Shown here piece after piece: positions 52,992-62,127 of a stretch of 64,000 bases of DNA. The stretch's first letter is position 1, and each line of letters starts with the position of its first letter. The stretch comes from Marixanthomonas ophiurae (GTDB taxonomy: Bacteria > Bacteroidota > Bacteroidia > Flavobacteriales > Flavobacteriaceae), in contig NZ_QVID01000001.1 in NCBI RefSeq assembly GCF_003413745.1, positions 1,798,001 to 1,862,000 on the forward strand, in the 5' to 3' direction. The notes beneath the pieces were generated by a model, which was not told where the DNA came from, ran no database searches, and worked only from the letters and a program-made list of their open reading frames with translations. A program made the position numbers and the translations under genes.

Positions 52992-54533
52992 TTACTTTGG
53001 TGTATCGCTCTTTTGGTTTTGGTCTTTTTTTTGATGCAAGGGGAGCTCGATAATAAATGTAGTGCCTTTCTCTTTTTTAGTTTGTACTTTCAACTCTCCA
53101 CTTTGCGCTTTTACAATATCATAACTCAGGCTCAAGCCCAACCCTGTTCCCTCTCCTGTAGGTTTAGTTGTAAAAAAGGGTTGAAATATTTTATCCAAAA
53201 TATTTTGTGGAATGCCATTCCCATTGTCCGAAATTTTTATTTCAATTTTCTCTTTGTTTTTTTTGGTGCTGATGGAAACGGTAGGTTGATAGTATTTAAG
53301 ATTTTGTTGTTTTTTATCATTTACCGCATAGAATGCATTGTTTAATAAATTCAAAATCACACGTCCCATATCCTGCGGAATTAAATATACTTTCCCAATA
53401 GATTCATCAAAATCTGTTTCTAATGTTGCGTTGAATGATTTATCCTTCGCTCGTAAACCATGATACGCTAGCCTTAAATATTCATCGGCCAATGCATTTA
53501 TATCTGCATATTTTTTTTCATCCGTATTTTTCCGGCTGTGTTGTAACATTCCTTTCACAATACCATCGGCGCGTTTACCGTGGTACAGTGTTTTTTCTAA
53601 ATTCTGAATAACATCTTTTGTTATAAATTTGACCTCTTCGATATTGCCACTGTTTAATTCTTCGAGCATTTCCTCGAGCAGTTCCATACTTATTTCAGAA
53701 AAATTATTGACAAAGTTGAGTGGGTTTTGGATTTCGTGGGCAATACCAGCGGTCAGTTCCCCAAGGCTTGCCATTTTTTCAGAATGGATGAGTTGCGATT
53801 GTGTAGCTTTAAGTTCAATAAGGGTTTTTTCCAATGTCTCTTTTTCCAGTTTAAGATTCTCAGCTTGCTCTTCTGCTTTAGCAACATCCATAAACCGCCG
53901 ATAGGCTAGTTCAAAAACATTTCTAAATCTTTTTAGTATTTCAAGCTGTTGTTTTGTGATGGAATTGTAAGTGGAAATACCCAAATGTCCTTCTCCAATA
54001 GAATATAGATAGAAACAAACCGAACGGGCTTCAAGTAATTTTTTATCGAATGTTGAGGTTGTATTTTTTCTCCATGTAAGCCAGTCTTCAAATTCCTTAT
54101 CCTTAATTTCTTTTTGGTATAAGGCATTGTGCGAGGTGTCCAGCTCATCGTATAGGTTTTGTATTATGGGCGAGGTTTCATACCGAGATTCCTTAAATAT
54201 TTCGGCGGTGCCTTCTGTGTAAATGCAAACCAGGTAATTTTGATTGTCACCAAGGTTAATGACCACTTGGGCGTTGCGGATGTTAGTAAAATCTAAAAGA
54301 CGTAGTTCGTTATATAAAGACTCTGCAACCTTGATAAGGTCATTCGATTTTTGAATGGTCAATGCCACCGCTCTCATTCGTTCCAGCGATGCTTCAATGT
54401 CTAGTTCAAATTCTGATTTAGTTAATGCCCGAGCTGTATCTTGAGCCGCTTTGGTGAGAACGTTTTTTTCTTCAGTAGAAACGTGTTCTATTGATTCAAA
54501 AAAATCTACTATTTTTTGAAGATTATCGTTCAT
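52992..54533 (-). CDS. Cytosolic sensor histidine kinase, first gene of the signalling operon
   Basis: A 513-residue kinase. The N-terminal part (about 1-220) is not a clear PAS or GAF match; it includes DIEASLERMRAVALTIQKSNDL, a helix found next to GAF-like modules in Bacteroidota kinases. A coiled coil (about 220-250) leads to HisKA with His266 in AGIAHEIQNPLNFVNN and HATPase_c (NNAFYAVND, DNGNGIPQNILDKIFQPFFTTK, GTGLGLSLSYDIV). The catalytic half is nearly the same as that of the propeller kinase, implying duplication. No transmembrane segments. It starts about 300 bp from the opposite-facing end of the permease gene, so the operon promoter must lie in that gap. Confidence 0.92.
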   Translation of the reverse strand: MNDNLQKIVDFFESIEHVSTEEKNVLTKAAQDTARALTKSEFELDIEASLERMRAVALTIQKSNDLIKVAESLYNELRLLDFTNIRNAQVVINLGDNQNYLVCIYTEGTAEIFKESRYETSPIIQNLYDELDTSHNALYQKEIKDKEFEDWLTWRKNTTSTFDKKLLEARSVCFYLYSIGEGHLGISTYNSITKQQLEILKRFRNVFELAYRRFMDVAKAEEQAENLKLEKETLEKTLIELKATQSQLIHSEKMASLGELTAGIAHEIQNPLNFVNNFSEISMELLEEMLEELNSGNIEEVKFITKDVIQNLEKTLYHGKRADGIVKGMLQHSRKNTDEKKYADINALADEYLRLAYHGLRAKDKSFNATLETDFDESIGKVYLIPQDMGRVILNLLNNAFYAVNDKKQQNLKYYQPTVSISTKKNKEKIEIKISDNGNGIPQNILDKIFQPFFTTKPTGEGTGLGLSLSYDIVKAQSGELKVQTKKEKGTTFIIELPLHQKKDQNQKSDTPK

Positions 54534-54702
54534 TACTATACTATTTATTTACCAAAGTGACCTTTGGGTATTTTTTGTTAAGTATAATGAGGGACTTATG
54601 TTGTGGGGGATAGTGTTAAAGTTACTAAAAATATCCCTATAAATACTCCTTGATATACGTGACATTTTTAGTGAAGCTAACCAATAGTAACATAAAAAGG
54701 AA

Positions 54703-54825
54703 GTGGTTTTGGACAAAGACGTTTTAAAACTTTCCGAAGGGGTAGAAATGGTTACCGAAACAATAGAATATGGGGTATTTAAGAGGTTAAACCTAGGTGT
54801 AGACCTGACAATGTCATTTTTATAA
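54703..54825 (+). other. Possible small ORF or gene remnant (40 codons)
   Basis: From a GTG at 54703, preceded by AAAAGGAA as a possible ribosome-binding site, the frame reads VVLDKDVLKLSEGVEMVTE, then TIEYGVFKRLNLGVDLTMSFL, and stops at 54825. Residue composition is protein-like, but I know no family for it. It is convergent with the APC permease gene. The rest of the 54534-54834 gap (the presumed promoter region of the kinase operon) shows no perfect TAnnTTTG box. Confidence 0.25.
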
Positions 54826-54834
54826 AGAGCTTTA

Positions 54835-56136
54835 TTATACGGGTTTCTTTTTCAAGAATTTAATAAACCCAAAAATCAAAGTTAGAATTCCGATGAAAGC
54901 AACTGTTCCAATCATTTCATGTGCCGAAAGACTTGATAAAAAGTATAGGATTATAGCAATAGCTAAAACGGGTACAGCCCAACCTCCTGGAATTTTAAAT
55001 CCGCCAGTGTAATCTTTTTGAGATTTGCGCAGTTTCATTACTGATAGTGCGACGCCTAAATAAAGAATTAGCATCGAACTACTAGCGATGACTGCTAATT
55101 GTTCAAAACTGCCGGAAACAGCTAGAATAAAACCGATAGTTGCATATATAATGATGGCTATATGTGGCGTAGCAAATGATTTGTGAATTTTGGAAAGTGC
55201 CTTTATAGGGATTACCTTATCCCTTGAAAGTGCATAAACTATTCTTGGACTATTAAGAATAGTACCACTCATATATCCAAACATAGAGACGACAGCGCCA
55301 ACAATTAAAAGCATATATCCAAAATGACCAAAAACCACTTTGGCAGTTTCAGCAAGTGGCGCCGCTTTAAAATTGGGTAAACTATCCCCTAATACACCTT
55401 GAGAAACGGTTTGAATTAACACGTAAACAACTACAACTGCTGTAATACTTATTAAAATAGCTCTCGGAATTGTGCGTTTTGGGTTAACAACCTCCCCACC
55501 AACAATAATTCCCGTTTCACAACCCTGAAAAGCAAAAAATAAAATAAGTGATGTTTCGCCTAATGTTTTGAGACTTGGCATATTTTGAAAATACAAATTA
55601 CTTACGGAAACATCTTTAAAGCCAATAGTAATTAATAAAAGCAATGGTATTAGCTTAACAATTGTATTGAACTTTACCAAACCCATCCCTTGTTTTAAGC
55701 CAATCACATTGATGTAAACCAAGCCATAAAAAAGAATAAATAAAAATAAAAAGCGAGGCCATCCGTTTTCAAATATGGGGTATGCCGAAGCAATAACATT
55801 TACCAAAGCGTTAGAAACTGCGGCATCTGCAAACAGATTACTTCCAACAGCAAAAAAGCCCGCTACAAAGCCAGCATAATCTCCAAAAGCTGTTTCAATA
55901 TAGGTATAGGGTCCGCCGGTGTTTGTTACTTTACTTCCCGCTTCGGCAAAGCAAAGCATAACCATTGCCATTAACAAGCCACAAAAAAGATAAGCAATGA
56001 TGCTGGATGCTCCCAAATAGCTGGCTACAATGGCAGGTAATACAAAAATACCTGAGCCAATAATGATGTTGATAATGTTGGCCGAAAGGCCGAATACTCC
56101 AACCCTTCTTTTTAAACCTTCGTCTTTTTTAATCAT
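54835..56136 (-). CDS. APC superfamily amino acid permease
   Basis: Secondary transporter of amino acids or amines, 433 residues with 12 predicted helices. GLSANIINIIIGSGIFVLPAIVA at about 16-38 contains the GSGIF substrate-binding motif of TM1. FAEAGSKVTNTGGPYTYIETAFG follows, and LILFFAFQGCETGIIVGGEVVNP is the TM6 region. It is likely downstream of, and co-regulated with, the secreted dipeptidase gene (114-bp gap). Together they would release and import amino acids. Its substrate is not evident. Confidence 0.9.
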   Translation of the reverse strand: MIKKDEGLKRRVGVFGLSANIINIIIGSGIFVLPAIVASYLGASSIIAYLFCGLLMAMVMLCFAEAGSKVTNTGGPYTYIETAFGDYAGFVAGFFAVGSNLFADAAVSNALVNVIASAYPIFENGWPRFLFLFILFYGLVYINVIGLKQGMGLVKFNTIVKLIPLLLLITIGFKDVSVSNLYFQNMPSLKTLGETSLILFFAFQGCETGIIVGGEVVNPKRTIPRAILISITAVVVVYVLIQTVSQGVLGDSLPNFKAAPLAETAKVVFGHFGYMLLIVGAVVSMFGYMSGTILNSPRIVYALSRDKVIPIKALSKIHKSFATPHIAIIIYATIGFILAVSGSFEQLAVIASSSMLILYLGVALSVMKLRKSQKDYTGGFKIPGGWAVPVLAIAIILYFLSSLSAHEMIGTVAFIGILTLIFGFIKFLKKKPV

Positions 56137-56250
56137 AATTTCTCTTTATTTAAAAGAACCATTATCCACATCTTTTATAAACTTAATTAATCTTGCGAAA
56201 TAAGTTTTTTAAAAGAGTAATGTTAAGTATGGTTTTCATACTGATTGATA

Positions 56251-57432
56251 TTATTTAGTTTCATTCGCTTTTAAAACCCGCAACAGATTTCCGCCAAGAA
56301 TTTTATCAATAGCTTTTTCGCTATAGCCTTTTTCAATCAAAGCTTTTGTAATCAATGGGTAATCGGTAACGTCATCCAATTGTTTTGGTGGTAGAAAAAT
56401 TCCATCAAAATCTGAACCGATGCCCACATAATCCACGCCTACCAAATTGATGACGTATTCTATATGTTGAATTACCATATCAAAAGGTGCACGAAGAGCT
56501 TCTGACTCGTCAGTATATTTTTTGTATATACTTTCTTGAGCGATAAATGGATTCATCCCAGCTTGCATTAGGGAATCTATTTCAGCTTTGTGTTTTTCAA
56601 GAAAGGCGCTTTCCCTTTTATCAACAGTTGGATCAATAAACCCTGAATTAAAGTTTATTTGAATTACGCCGCCATTTTTTGCAATCGCTTTTATTTGGTC
56701 GTCTTTCAGATTTCGAGGATGTGGACAAAGTGTATAAACCGAACTGTGGGAAGCAATAATGGGTTTTTTGGTGGTAGCGATAACATCGTAAAACGTTTGT
56801 TCACCAACGTGCGAAATATCTACTAGCATCCCCAAACTGTTCATCTTTTGGACTACTTGTTTGCCAAAAGCTGTAAGCCCATTTTTACCTTCGGAATTTT
56901 TAGCACCTTCTGGATTGGTTTCATCGGTAGCACTTGTTGCCCAATCGGTGGAGTTGTTCCACGTCAGCGTGATATAGCGTGTGCCACGATTGTAAAGAGC
57001 CTCCAATTTTGATAAATCGTTTTCAAATTGATGACCGCCTTCCAAGCCAACTAAGGCCGCGATTTTACCTTTTTTCACCGCTTTTAAAAGCTCTTTGGAA
57101 TTGGTGACTTTTACAATTTTATCAGGATTCCGTTTGATGACGGCATCCAAACTATCTATTTGTCGGTTGGCAAAGGCATACGGATTTACCTGTTCACCAT
57201 CGCTAAAAACAGAAAAAAACTGAACATCTAAGCCGCCTTCTTTCATCCTATTGAGGTCGCTGTGGGTTCTACCTTTTAAATCGGTGTCAAAAATCAGATT
57301 CCGCTCCATTGTTTGGCTTAGAAAATCATTGTGAGTGTCAACCAAAATGGCTTTGTTATGAATTTTTTGATACTTCTGGGCGCTTAGTTGAAACGTTGCG
57401 AGTAAACAGAAGAGAAGTAATTTGGCTTTCAT
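56251..57432 (-). CDS. Secreted dipeptidase, peptidase family M19
   Basis: Zinc-dependent dipeptidase, 393 residues with signal peptide MKAKLLLFCLLATFQLSAQ. The metal ligands are in order: HxD in ILVDTHNDFL (about 34-37), the bridging Glu in ALVGLEGGHQ (about 131), His in IASHSSVYT, the second His region HPRNLKDDQIKA and Asp in GIGSDFDGIF near the C-terminus. The enzyme fits the renal dipeptidase fold. It faces the periplasm or outside. It is 24 bp after a DUF6090 gene and followed by the APC permease gene. Confidence 0.94.
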   Translation of the reverse strand: MKAKLLLFCLLATFQLSAQKYQKIHNKAILVDTHNDFLSQTMERNLIFDTDLKGRTHSDLNRMKEGGLDVQFFSVFSDGEQVNPYAFANRQIDSLDAVIKRNPDKIVKVTNSKELLKAVKKGKIAALVGLEGGHQFENDLSKLEALYNRGTRYITLTWNNSTDWATSATDETNPEGAKNSEGKNGLTAFGKQVVQKMNSLGMLVDISHVGEQTFYDVIATTKKPIIASHSSVYTLCPHPRNLKDDQIKAIAKNGGVIQINFNSGFIDPTVDKRESAFLEKHKAEIDSLMQAGMNPFIAQESIYKKYTDESEALRAPFDMVIQHIEYVINLVGVDYVGIGSDFDGIFLPPKQLDDVTDYPLITKALIEKGYSEKAIDKILGGNLLRVLKANETK

Positions 57433-57456
57433 GTTTTGGTTTTTTGTATTGTTGTT

Positions 57457-58233
57457 TTATTTTTCACCTTTCAATGCTTGGTTTATCAACTTGATAAGTG
57501 ATTGCATTTCCTTTTCAAATTTAGGATATGCGTCTAATTGTAGCGGATTACCACCAGCAACAAATCGAAACATATAATTTTCAAATTCTTTTGACCGCAA
57601 CAAGTTTTTATTGCCTTGTTTACACTTAGCTAGATCTATTCCAATCGCTTTTGAAAATCCCATATCATCAATGAAGCTTCTAAAATCGCCGTATTGAATT
57701 AAGTAATTCTTGAGGTAATCAGTAGCTTCAGCTACCTGTTCTTCCTGTGACCGTACTCGATTAACTTTTCCCTCCCAAGAAGCAAGTAAACCGCTAATGC
57801 TGTCATTCCTTATTTCTTTTAATCCTCCAGAATAGATAATTTGGTTCAAGGCCCCATTTTCATTAAAGAAAATAATATCCTCACTAAGAACGGCATAAAT
57901 TAATCGTGATAAATCAGGTTCTGTAAGATTATCTATCAGGCTATCATTATTCATTATATTAATAATTTTATAAGCATTGTCCAATGTGCCGGACAACTCC
58001 TCTTTTTCTGCCGAGAGTGATTTGAGGTTATTTGCCATCTCTCCTTTAATCTGTATCAAATAGTTTTCTTGTTGCTTTTGAATGGTGTGATCTTGCTGTT
58101 TTTTATTCAAATAAAGGGCAATTAAAATACCGATAACAACAAGGATTATTTCGCCAAAAGCGTAAAGCATATATTTCGAAAAACGATTCTCTTTTATCAT
58201 GCGTTGTCTTATATGTCTGAAAAATTTAATCAT
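57457..58233 (-). CDS. DUF6090 family membrane protein (third copy)
   Basis: A 258-residue protein with the DUF6090 N-terminus: MIKFFRHIRQRMIKENRFSKYMLYAFGEI then one helix (IILVVIGILIALYL, about 29-43), then a soluble helical domain (about 50-250) on the other side. Function unknown. Copy 3 differs from the other two mainly in the cytosolic turn (KENRFSKYM in place of EGKTSKYLK). It is 12 bp after copy 2. Confidence 0.87.
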   Translation of the reverse strand: MIKFFRHIRQRMIKENRFSKYMLYAFGEIILVVIGILIALYLNKKQQDHTIQKQQENYLIQIKGEMANNLKSLSAEKEELSGTLDNAYKIINIMNNDSLIDNLTEPDLSRLIYAVLSEDIIFFNENGALNQIIYSGGLKEIRNDSISGLLASWEGKVNRVRSQEEQVAEATDYLKNYLIQYGDFRSFIDDMGFSKAIGIDLAKCKQGNKNLLRSKEFENYMFRFVAGGNPLQLDAYPKFEKEMQSLIKLINQALKGEK

Positions 58234-58245
58234 GTAACAGCCATT

Positions 58246-58995
58246 TTATTGAGCTAAATAACCTTTAATGTTTCTTCTTAATCCTTGAGCTATTTCAAGG
58301 TACTTCCTATGATTTTTAATCACAATCTCATGTGAATTGCACTCTAACCGGATATGATTTCTTCCGCGTGGGCTCATAATGCCAGCTATTGCATTGTTTC
58401 TTCTTTCAACAGAGTCCTGCAAGTAGGGGATTGGAAAAGATATGTTGAACTCGAACTCAAGTCCTTCCAACTCTTTCACCCAATAAGCATTCAACGATGT
58501 CATCTCGTCATATTGAACTTTGTACAAGAGCGTACTCCAATCCAAGGTATGGGTGTAGTACTTATTAATCCGAAATGCCAATGAATCATTCGAACACAAT
58601 TCGGAGATACCTAGATTCTTAGCTTTCTCATAACTAAGAACGGTCATGGTAAATGGACGTGCTGTACCATCGAATAGCTTGAACAAGGTGTCTGTGGCAG
58701 TGGTAGAGAAGTCTGATTTCCGCATATGACGTTCTAAAAAGTCCAACCTTGACACCGTAAAATCGATGGATCGGTTGAGGCCCGCAATATCTTGATCAAG
58801 ATCTTTGACAATGCCTCTCAACAGCTCATTGCTTTGAGCCCTATTGACCCGTTCTTGATTCCAGTTGTTGATGCTCAAGGCAATTAAAATTCCAATAACA
58901 ACAAGGATAATCTCGCCGATTGCGTATTTGAGATAGCGACTGGTTTTGCCTTCTTTTAGCATGTTTTTACGGATGTTTCTAAATAATTTAATCAT
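58246..58995 (-). CDS. DUF6090 family membrane protein (second copy)
   Basis: A 249-residue paralog of its two neighbours. MIKLFRNIRKNMLKEGKTSRYLKYAIGEI and the helix IILVVIGILIALSINNW are shared with copy 1 almost word for word, while the soluble domain (about 50-249) has diverged, as in proteins that keep an anchor but change their binding surface. Function unknown. Its start overlaps the end of copy 1 by 8 bp. Confidence 0.88.
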   Translation of the reverse strand: MIKLFRNIRKNMLKEGKTSRYLKYAIGEIILVVIGILIALSINNWNQERVNRAQSNELLRGIVKDLDQDIAGLNRSIDFTVSRLDFLERHMRKSDFSTTATDTLFKLFDGTARPFTMTVLSYEKAKNLGISELCSNDSLAFRINKYYTHTLDWSTLLYKVQYDEMTSLNAYWVKELEGLEFEFNISFPIPYLQDSVERRNNAIAGIMSPRGRNHIRLECNSHEIVIKNHRKYLEIAQGLRRNIKGYLAQ

Positions 58996-59800
58996 CTTCT
59001 TTAAGTTTGGTCAACAATTCTTGGGTCTTTATTTTCTGTTTGTTCAGTAATCTATAATGAATAATTGCCAATTGGTATCTGTAATTTATCGCATTGATCA
59101 TAAAAAGCTGTTTCTCGGGAATTTGCAAATTCGACCTTGTAATGGCTTCTAAATTAGCTTCATTTAGGCTCACAATATCAGTTGATATTTCGGCAGGAAT
59201 ATCTGATAAAATACCTTGAAACATGTTTCTTTCATAAAGGTCGGTCGATTGAATCTCAGTCAATTTGAGCATTTCGGGAACAAATACAGCATCGGTAAAA
59301 AGATTGTTATTTTTATTGATGACTTTTTCAATACGTTCCATTTCTTGGTAATACTTTATCAACTCGTTTTTTAAGCCATCATTACTGATAATATCGATAT
59401 TTCCCGACGACAGCAATTCAATGTAAGTTGGATTGTTTTTCACAAAAGTCATCCGTGCCATTAGTTTGCCAATGGTGGCTGTAAAGGTACTGTCCACCTT
59501 AAATTCGTGATTTGCTTTGTAATAAATGATAATCGGTTTCGCAGCTTTTAGAATTTCAAATTCGAAAGCCATTTGTTGCTCTATGGATATGAGCTGCTCT
59601 TCCAAATCTCTTTGAATATTAGATAAATACACAGATTCCTTATGATGCTTAATCCGATTGGAATTCCAGTTATTGATACTCAAGGCAATTAAAATTCCAA
59701 TAACCACAAGTATTATTTCGCCAATAGCGTATTTTAAATACTTTGAAGTCTTTCCTTCATTGAGAAGGTTTCGGCGGACATTTCGGAAGAGTTTTATCAT
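58988..59800 (-). CDS. DUF6090 family membrane protein (first copy)
   Basis: A 270-residue paralog and probably the first gene of a minus-strand operon (three DUF6090 genes, dipeptidase, permease). N-terminus MIKLFRNVRRNLLNEGKTSKYLKYAIGEI, helix IILVVIGILIALSINNWNS, then a long helical soluble domain. A possible ribosome-binding site AAGGAAAC precedes the ATG. Function unknown. No -7 box was recognised upstream, where an SDR pseudogene lies. Confidence 0.88.
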   Translation of the reverse strand: MIKLFRNVRRNLLNEGKTSKYLKYAIGEIILVVIGILIALSINNWNSNRIKHHKESVYLSNIQRDLEEQLISIEQQMAFEFEILKAAKPIIIYYKANHEFKVDSTFTATIGKLMARMTFVKNNPTYIELLSSGNIDIISNDGLKNELIKYYQEMERIEKVINKNNNLFTDAVFVPEMLKLTEIQSTDLYERNMFQGILSDIPAEISTDIVSLNEANLEAITRSNLQIPEKQLFMINAINYRYQLAIIHYRLLNKQKIKTQELLTKLKEDD

Positions 59801-59853
59801 AACTTGTTTCCTTTTGTACTAATAGCTTTTAGCATATTCCTTTTATGATTTAC

Positions 59854-60061
59854 TTAATAGCCCGATACCGAAGCATCAAAATCGACATCCATTTTAGATA
59901 TCGTGATGTCCAAAGATTCATTTTTGATTTTTTGCTTAAAAATCCGAAGCTGTTTCGGGATTATGCATGGTTGCAAATACTTTGTGTCCTGCACGACCAA
60001 ATGTTAATGCTGTTTCAAGGCCAATGCCTTTGCTTGTTCCTGTAATGAGTACTGTTTTCAT
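59854..60061 (-). pseudogene. Short-chain dehydrogenase/reductase (SDR) pseudogene, frameshifted and truncated
   Basis: On the minus strand the ATG at 60061 opens MKTVLITGTSKGIGLETAL and TFGRAGHKVFATMHNPETASDF, the N-terminal Rossmann strand and TGxxxGIG motif of classical SDRs. The frame stops at 59936-59938. In a different frame right after it the sequence reads KQKIKNESLDITISKMDVDFDASVSGY, matching the next part of an SDR (the xMDVDxDxSV strand), until the TAA at 59854-59856. The rest (some 180 residues, including the catalytic YxxxK) is missing. It lies between the DUF6090 operon and an EthD-like gene, a family often found with SDRs. Confidence 0.88.
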
Positions 60062-60098
60062 ATTATTTTATTTTAATATTTTGGTTAGAATTAGTTTA

Positions 60099-60404
60099 TT
60101 ATTTCTCCACAGTTCCAACCAACAGCGTTGTACCCCCAGTTGCAAAATTGGTCAGGTCTGCAGCCATGGCCTGTCCTTCAGGAGAACCCATGGTCGTTTG
60201 CATAGCTTCTGGACTGGAGAACCAAAATTCCGCCATTCTGTAATAGGCAGCTTTTGAACCATCTGGAGCACTTAAAAATTTAGTGAGTTCAAGCTTTGTA
60301 TGCCCTTTCATTTTTGCTGCTTTGGGCAAGTGGGTGTTGGCATAATAATCTTCAAATGCTGTAATGTCTGTTGGGGGTCCATACAAGACTGTTAGTTTAA
60401 TCAT
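60099..60404 (-). CDS. EthD domain-containing protein
   Basis: A 101-residue protein from the ATG at 60404 (a longer frame to 60479 adds an unlikely Lys/Asn-rich tail). MIKLTVLYGPPTDITAFEDYY and ANTHLPKAAKMKGHTKLEL, followed by YYRMAEFWFSSPEAMQTTMGSPEGQAMAADLTNF, are the two halves of the EthD dimeric alpha/beta-barrel. EthD homologs are small oxygenase-associated or dimerising proteins of unclear catalytic role. It is the gene just upstream of the decayed SDR on the same strand, so the two may once have formed a pair. Confidence 0.9.
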   Translation of the reverse strand: MIKLTVLYGPPTDITAFEDYYANTHLPKAAKMKGHTKLELTKFLSAPDGSKAAYYRMAEFWFSSPEAMQTTMGSPEGQAMAADLTNFATGGTTLLVGTVEK

Positions 60405-60502
60405 GATTTTTTTTGCTTTAATTAATCTTTTATTTCGATTTAGTTTTTTAGTATTTATACTTCCATTTGTGTGACTCATTTAAATGAAACGAGTATTATT
60501 CT

Positions 60503-62056
60503 TTACTCTTCTCTCGGCAAACGTAAATCCTCTTGTGCAATTTGATAAACCAGTGCTGCAATTACAGTAGCATTGACCATTATATCACGCTCTGGAACAT
60601 ATTCTAAAACATCTAAATTGGTATGATGTGTTATTGTATTATAGTTTAGCGGATCTTGAATGATTTGAAATCCAGGTATTTTATAATAATCAAAAACATC
60701 GTGGTCGGTAAAATTTGTGTTTTCGATTGTAAGATTGTTGACGTCTAAATGTGCATACGGTGCCAACATTTGTTGAAAGATGGGTCTTGCCGCTTCATTG
60801 CCTTGTAAAAAGATTCCCCGCATTTGGCCAGCACCGTTATCCATATTTATGTAAGCCGAAATTTTTTCAACCTCTTTTTTTCGTGTCGTTTGCTTTACTT
60901 TTCCATAGTGGTTTTCGGCATAAGCTAAAGACCCTACATAACCTTGCTCTTCGCCACCCCAAAGTGCGATTCGTATTGTGCGTTTTGGCTTTATTCCTGA
61001 TGCTTTTATAATTCGCATCACTTCCATCATAACGGCAGAACCTGCGCCATTATCGGTTGCGCCAGATGCTGAATGCCAAGAATCAAAATGGGCACCTATC
61101 ATCACCACTTCGTTTTTTAATTTAGGATCTGAACCTGTGATTTCTGCTAAAATATTTACATTGTTTTCAGGTTTTAAATACAATTCAGAATCCAAATTAA
61201 ATTTAATTTTTGGAGTAATTTGCCTATCGGTCAAGCGTTTTAATTTTCCGAAATTTTCAGGCGAAATAGCAAAATAGGGAAGTGGTTTCGCATCTTTTTC
61301 CCTAAAATTATAAGTACCACCTGGATGGATAACACCTGGGAAAAACGGTGTAGTTCCTAACATACCTATTGCACCTTCTGCTTTTAAGAATGCAAAAAAG
61401 GCATCATCCTTTCTCATAAAATTCGCAAAAAGAACTTCTAAATCTTCAATTAAATCTACATCTCCAATCGATGAACCTAACGGATTATTTGGAGCAGGTT
61501 TAATAGATTTTTCAGCTTCCTTAATTTGTTCTTCCGTAAAGCGAGTAGCAAGAGCTTCAAATAACATATTCTGTTTTGGTGCTGAACCAATTAAAACTGT
61601 TTTTCCTTTTAATTTTCCGCTCCATTGCTTTTTTACTTTTTCTAAATCATCATGATTTTCAATCCAAATTAAATCGCCGGTTTGCACTCCATTGGAGCTT
61701 TCCGTCCAAGCATACGGATAGGCTTGTATTTTCATATAAGCAGGTGAGGTCATTTCTACGTTAAATGATTTTACTTCCCAACCCATACAATCGTCACAAT
61801 ATTTTTCGAAATACACCTTGTCCATTCCCCAATTTTCGAGGGTTTTTTTAGCCCATTCTGCAGCAGTATAATATTGATCTGTTCCCGTTAATCTTGGTCC
61901 GTAAACATCAGATAAATCTGTGATAAGATTCATAACCTGTGATTTCTGAAAACCCTCGGTATTAATTTTTGAAAGTGCTTGTGGTAGGTATTGGCTGGCT
62001 GCAGCGAATCCTAAAAAAAGGAACGATACAATAAGAATTTTGGATAATATTTTCAT
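60503..62056 (-). CDS. Secreted M28 family zinc peptidase (carboxypeptidase Q-like)
   Basis: A 517-residue exopeptidase with signal peptide MKILSKILIVSFLFLGFAAASQ. After an N-terminal domain and a PA-type insert, the M28 active-site motifs appear: IGAHFDSWHSASGATDNGAGS with the first His and bridging Asp, ALWGGEEQGYVGS with the catalytic and metal-binding Glu pair, and NFTDHDVFDYYKIPGFQIIQD with the last His. The length and motif spacing resemble carboxypeptidase Q/aminopeptidase-like proteins. It works in the periplasm or outside. It is the third in a row of exported proteins transcribed leftwards. Confidence 0.93.
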   Translation of the reverse strand: MKILSKILIVSFLFLGFAAASQYLPQALSKINTEGFQKSQVMNLITDLSDVYGPRLTGTDQYYTAAEWAKKTLENWGMDKVYFEKYCDDCMGWEVKSFNVEMTSPAYMKIQAYPYAWTESSNGVQTGDLIWIENHDDLEKVKKQWSGKLKGKTVLIGSAPKQNMLFEALATRFTEEQIKEAEKSIKPAPNNPLGSSIGDVDLIEDLEVLFANFMRKDDAFFAFLKAEGAIGMLGTTPFFPGVIHPGGTYNFREKDAKPLPYFAISPENFGKLKRLTDRQITPKIKFNLDSELYLKPENNVNILAEITGSDPKLKNEVVMIGAHFDSWHSASGATDNGAGSAVMMEVMRIIKASGIKPKRTIRIALWGGEEQGYVGSLAYAENHYGKVKQTTRKKEVEKISAYINMDNGAGQMRGIFLQGNEAARPIFQQMLAPYAHLDVNNLTIENTNFTDHDVFDYYKIPGFQIIQDPLNYNTITHHTNLDVLEYVPERDIMVNATVIAALVYQIAQEDLRLPREE

Positions 62057-62127
62057 GTGGTTGTTTATTTCTGATTAAATTATTAAATAATGTGAATGCT
62101 AAATTTTGTTGTTTTAATTTTTGTTGA

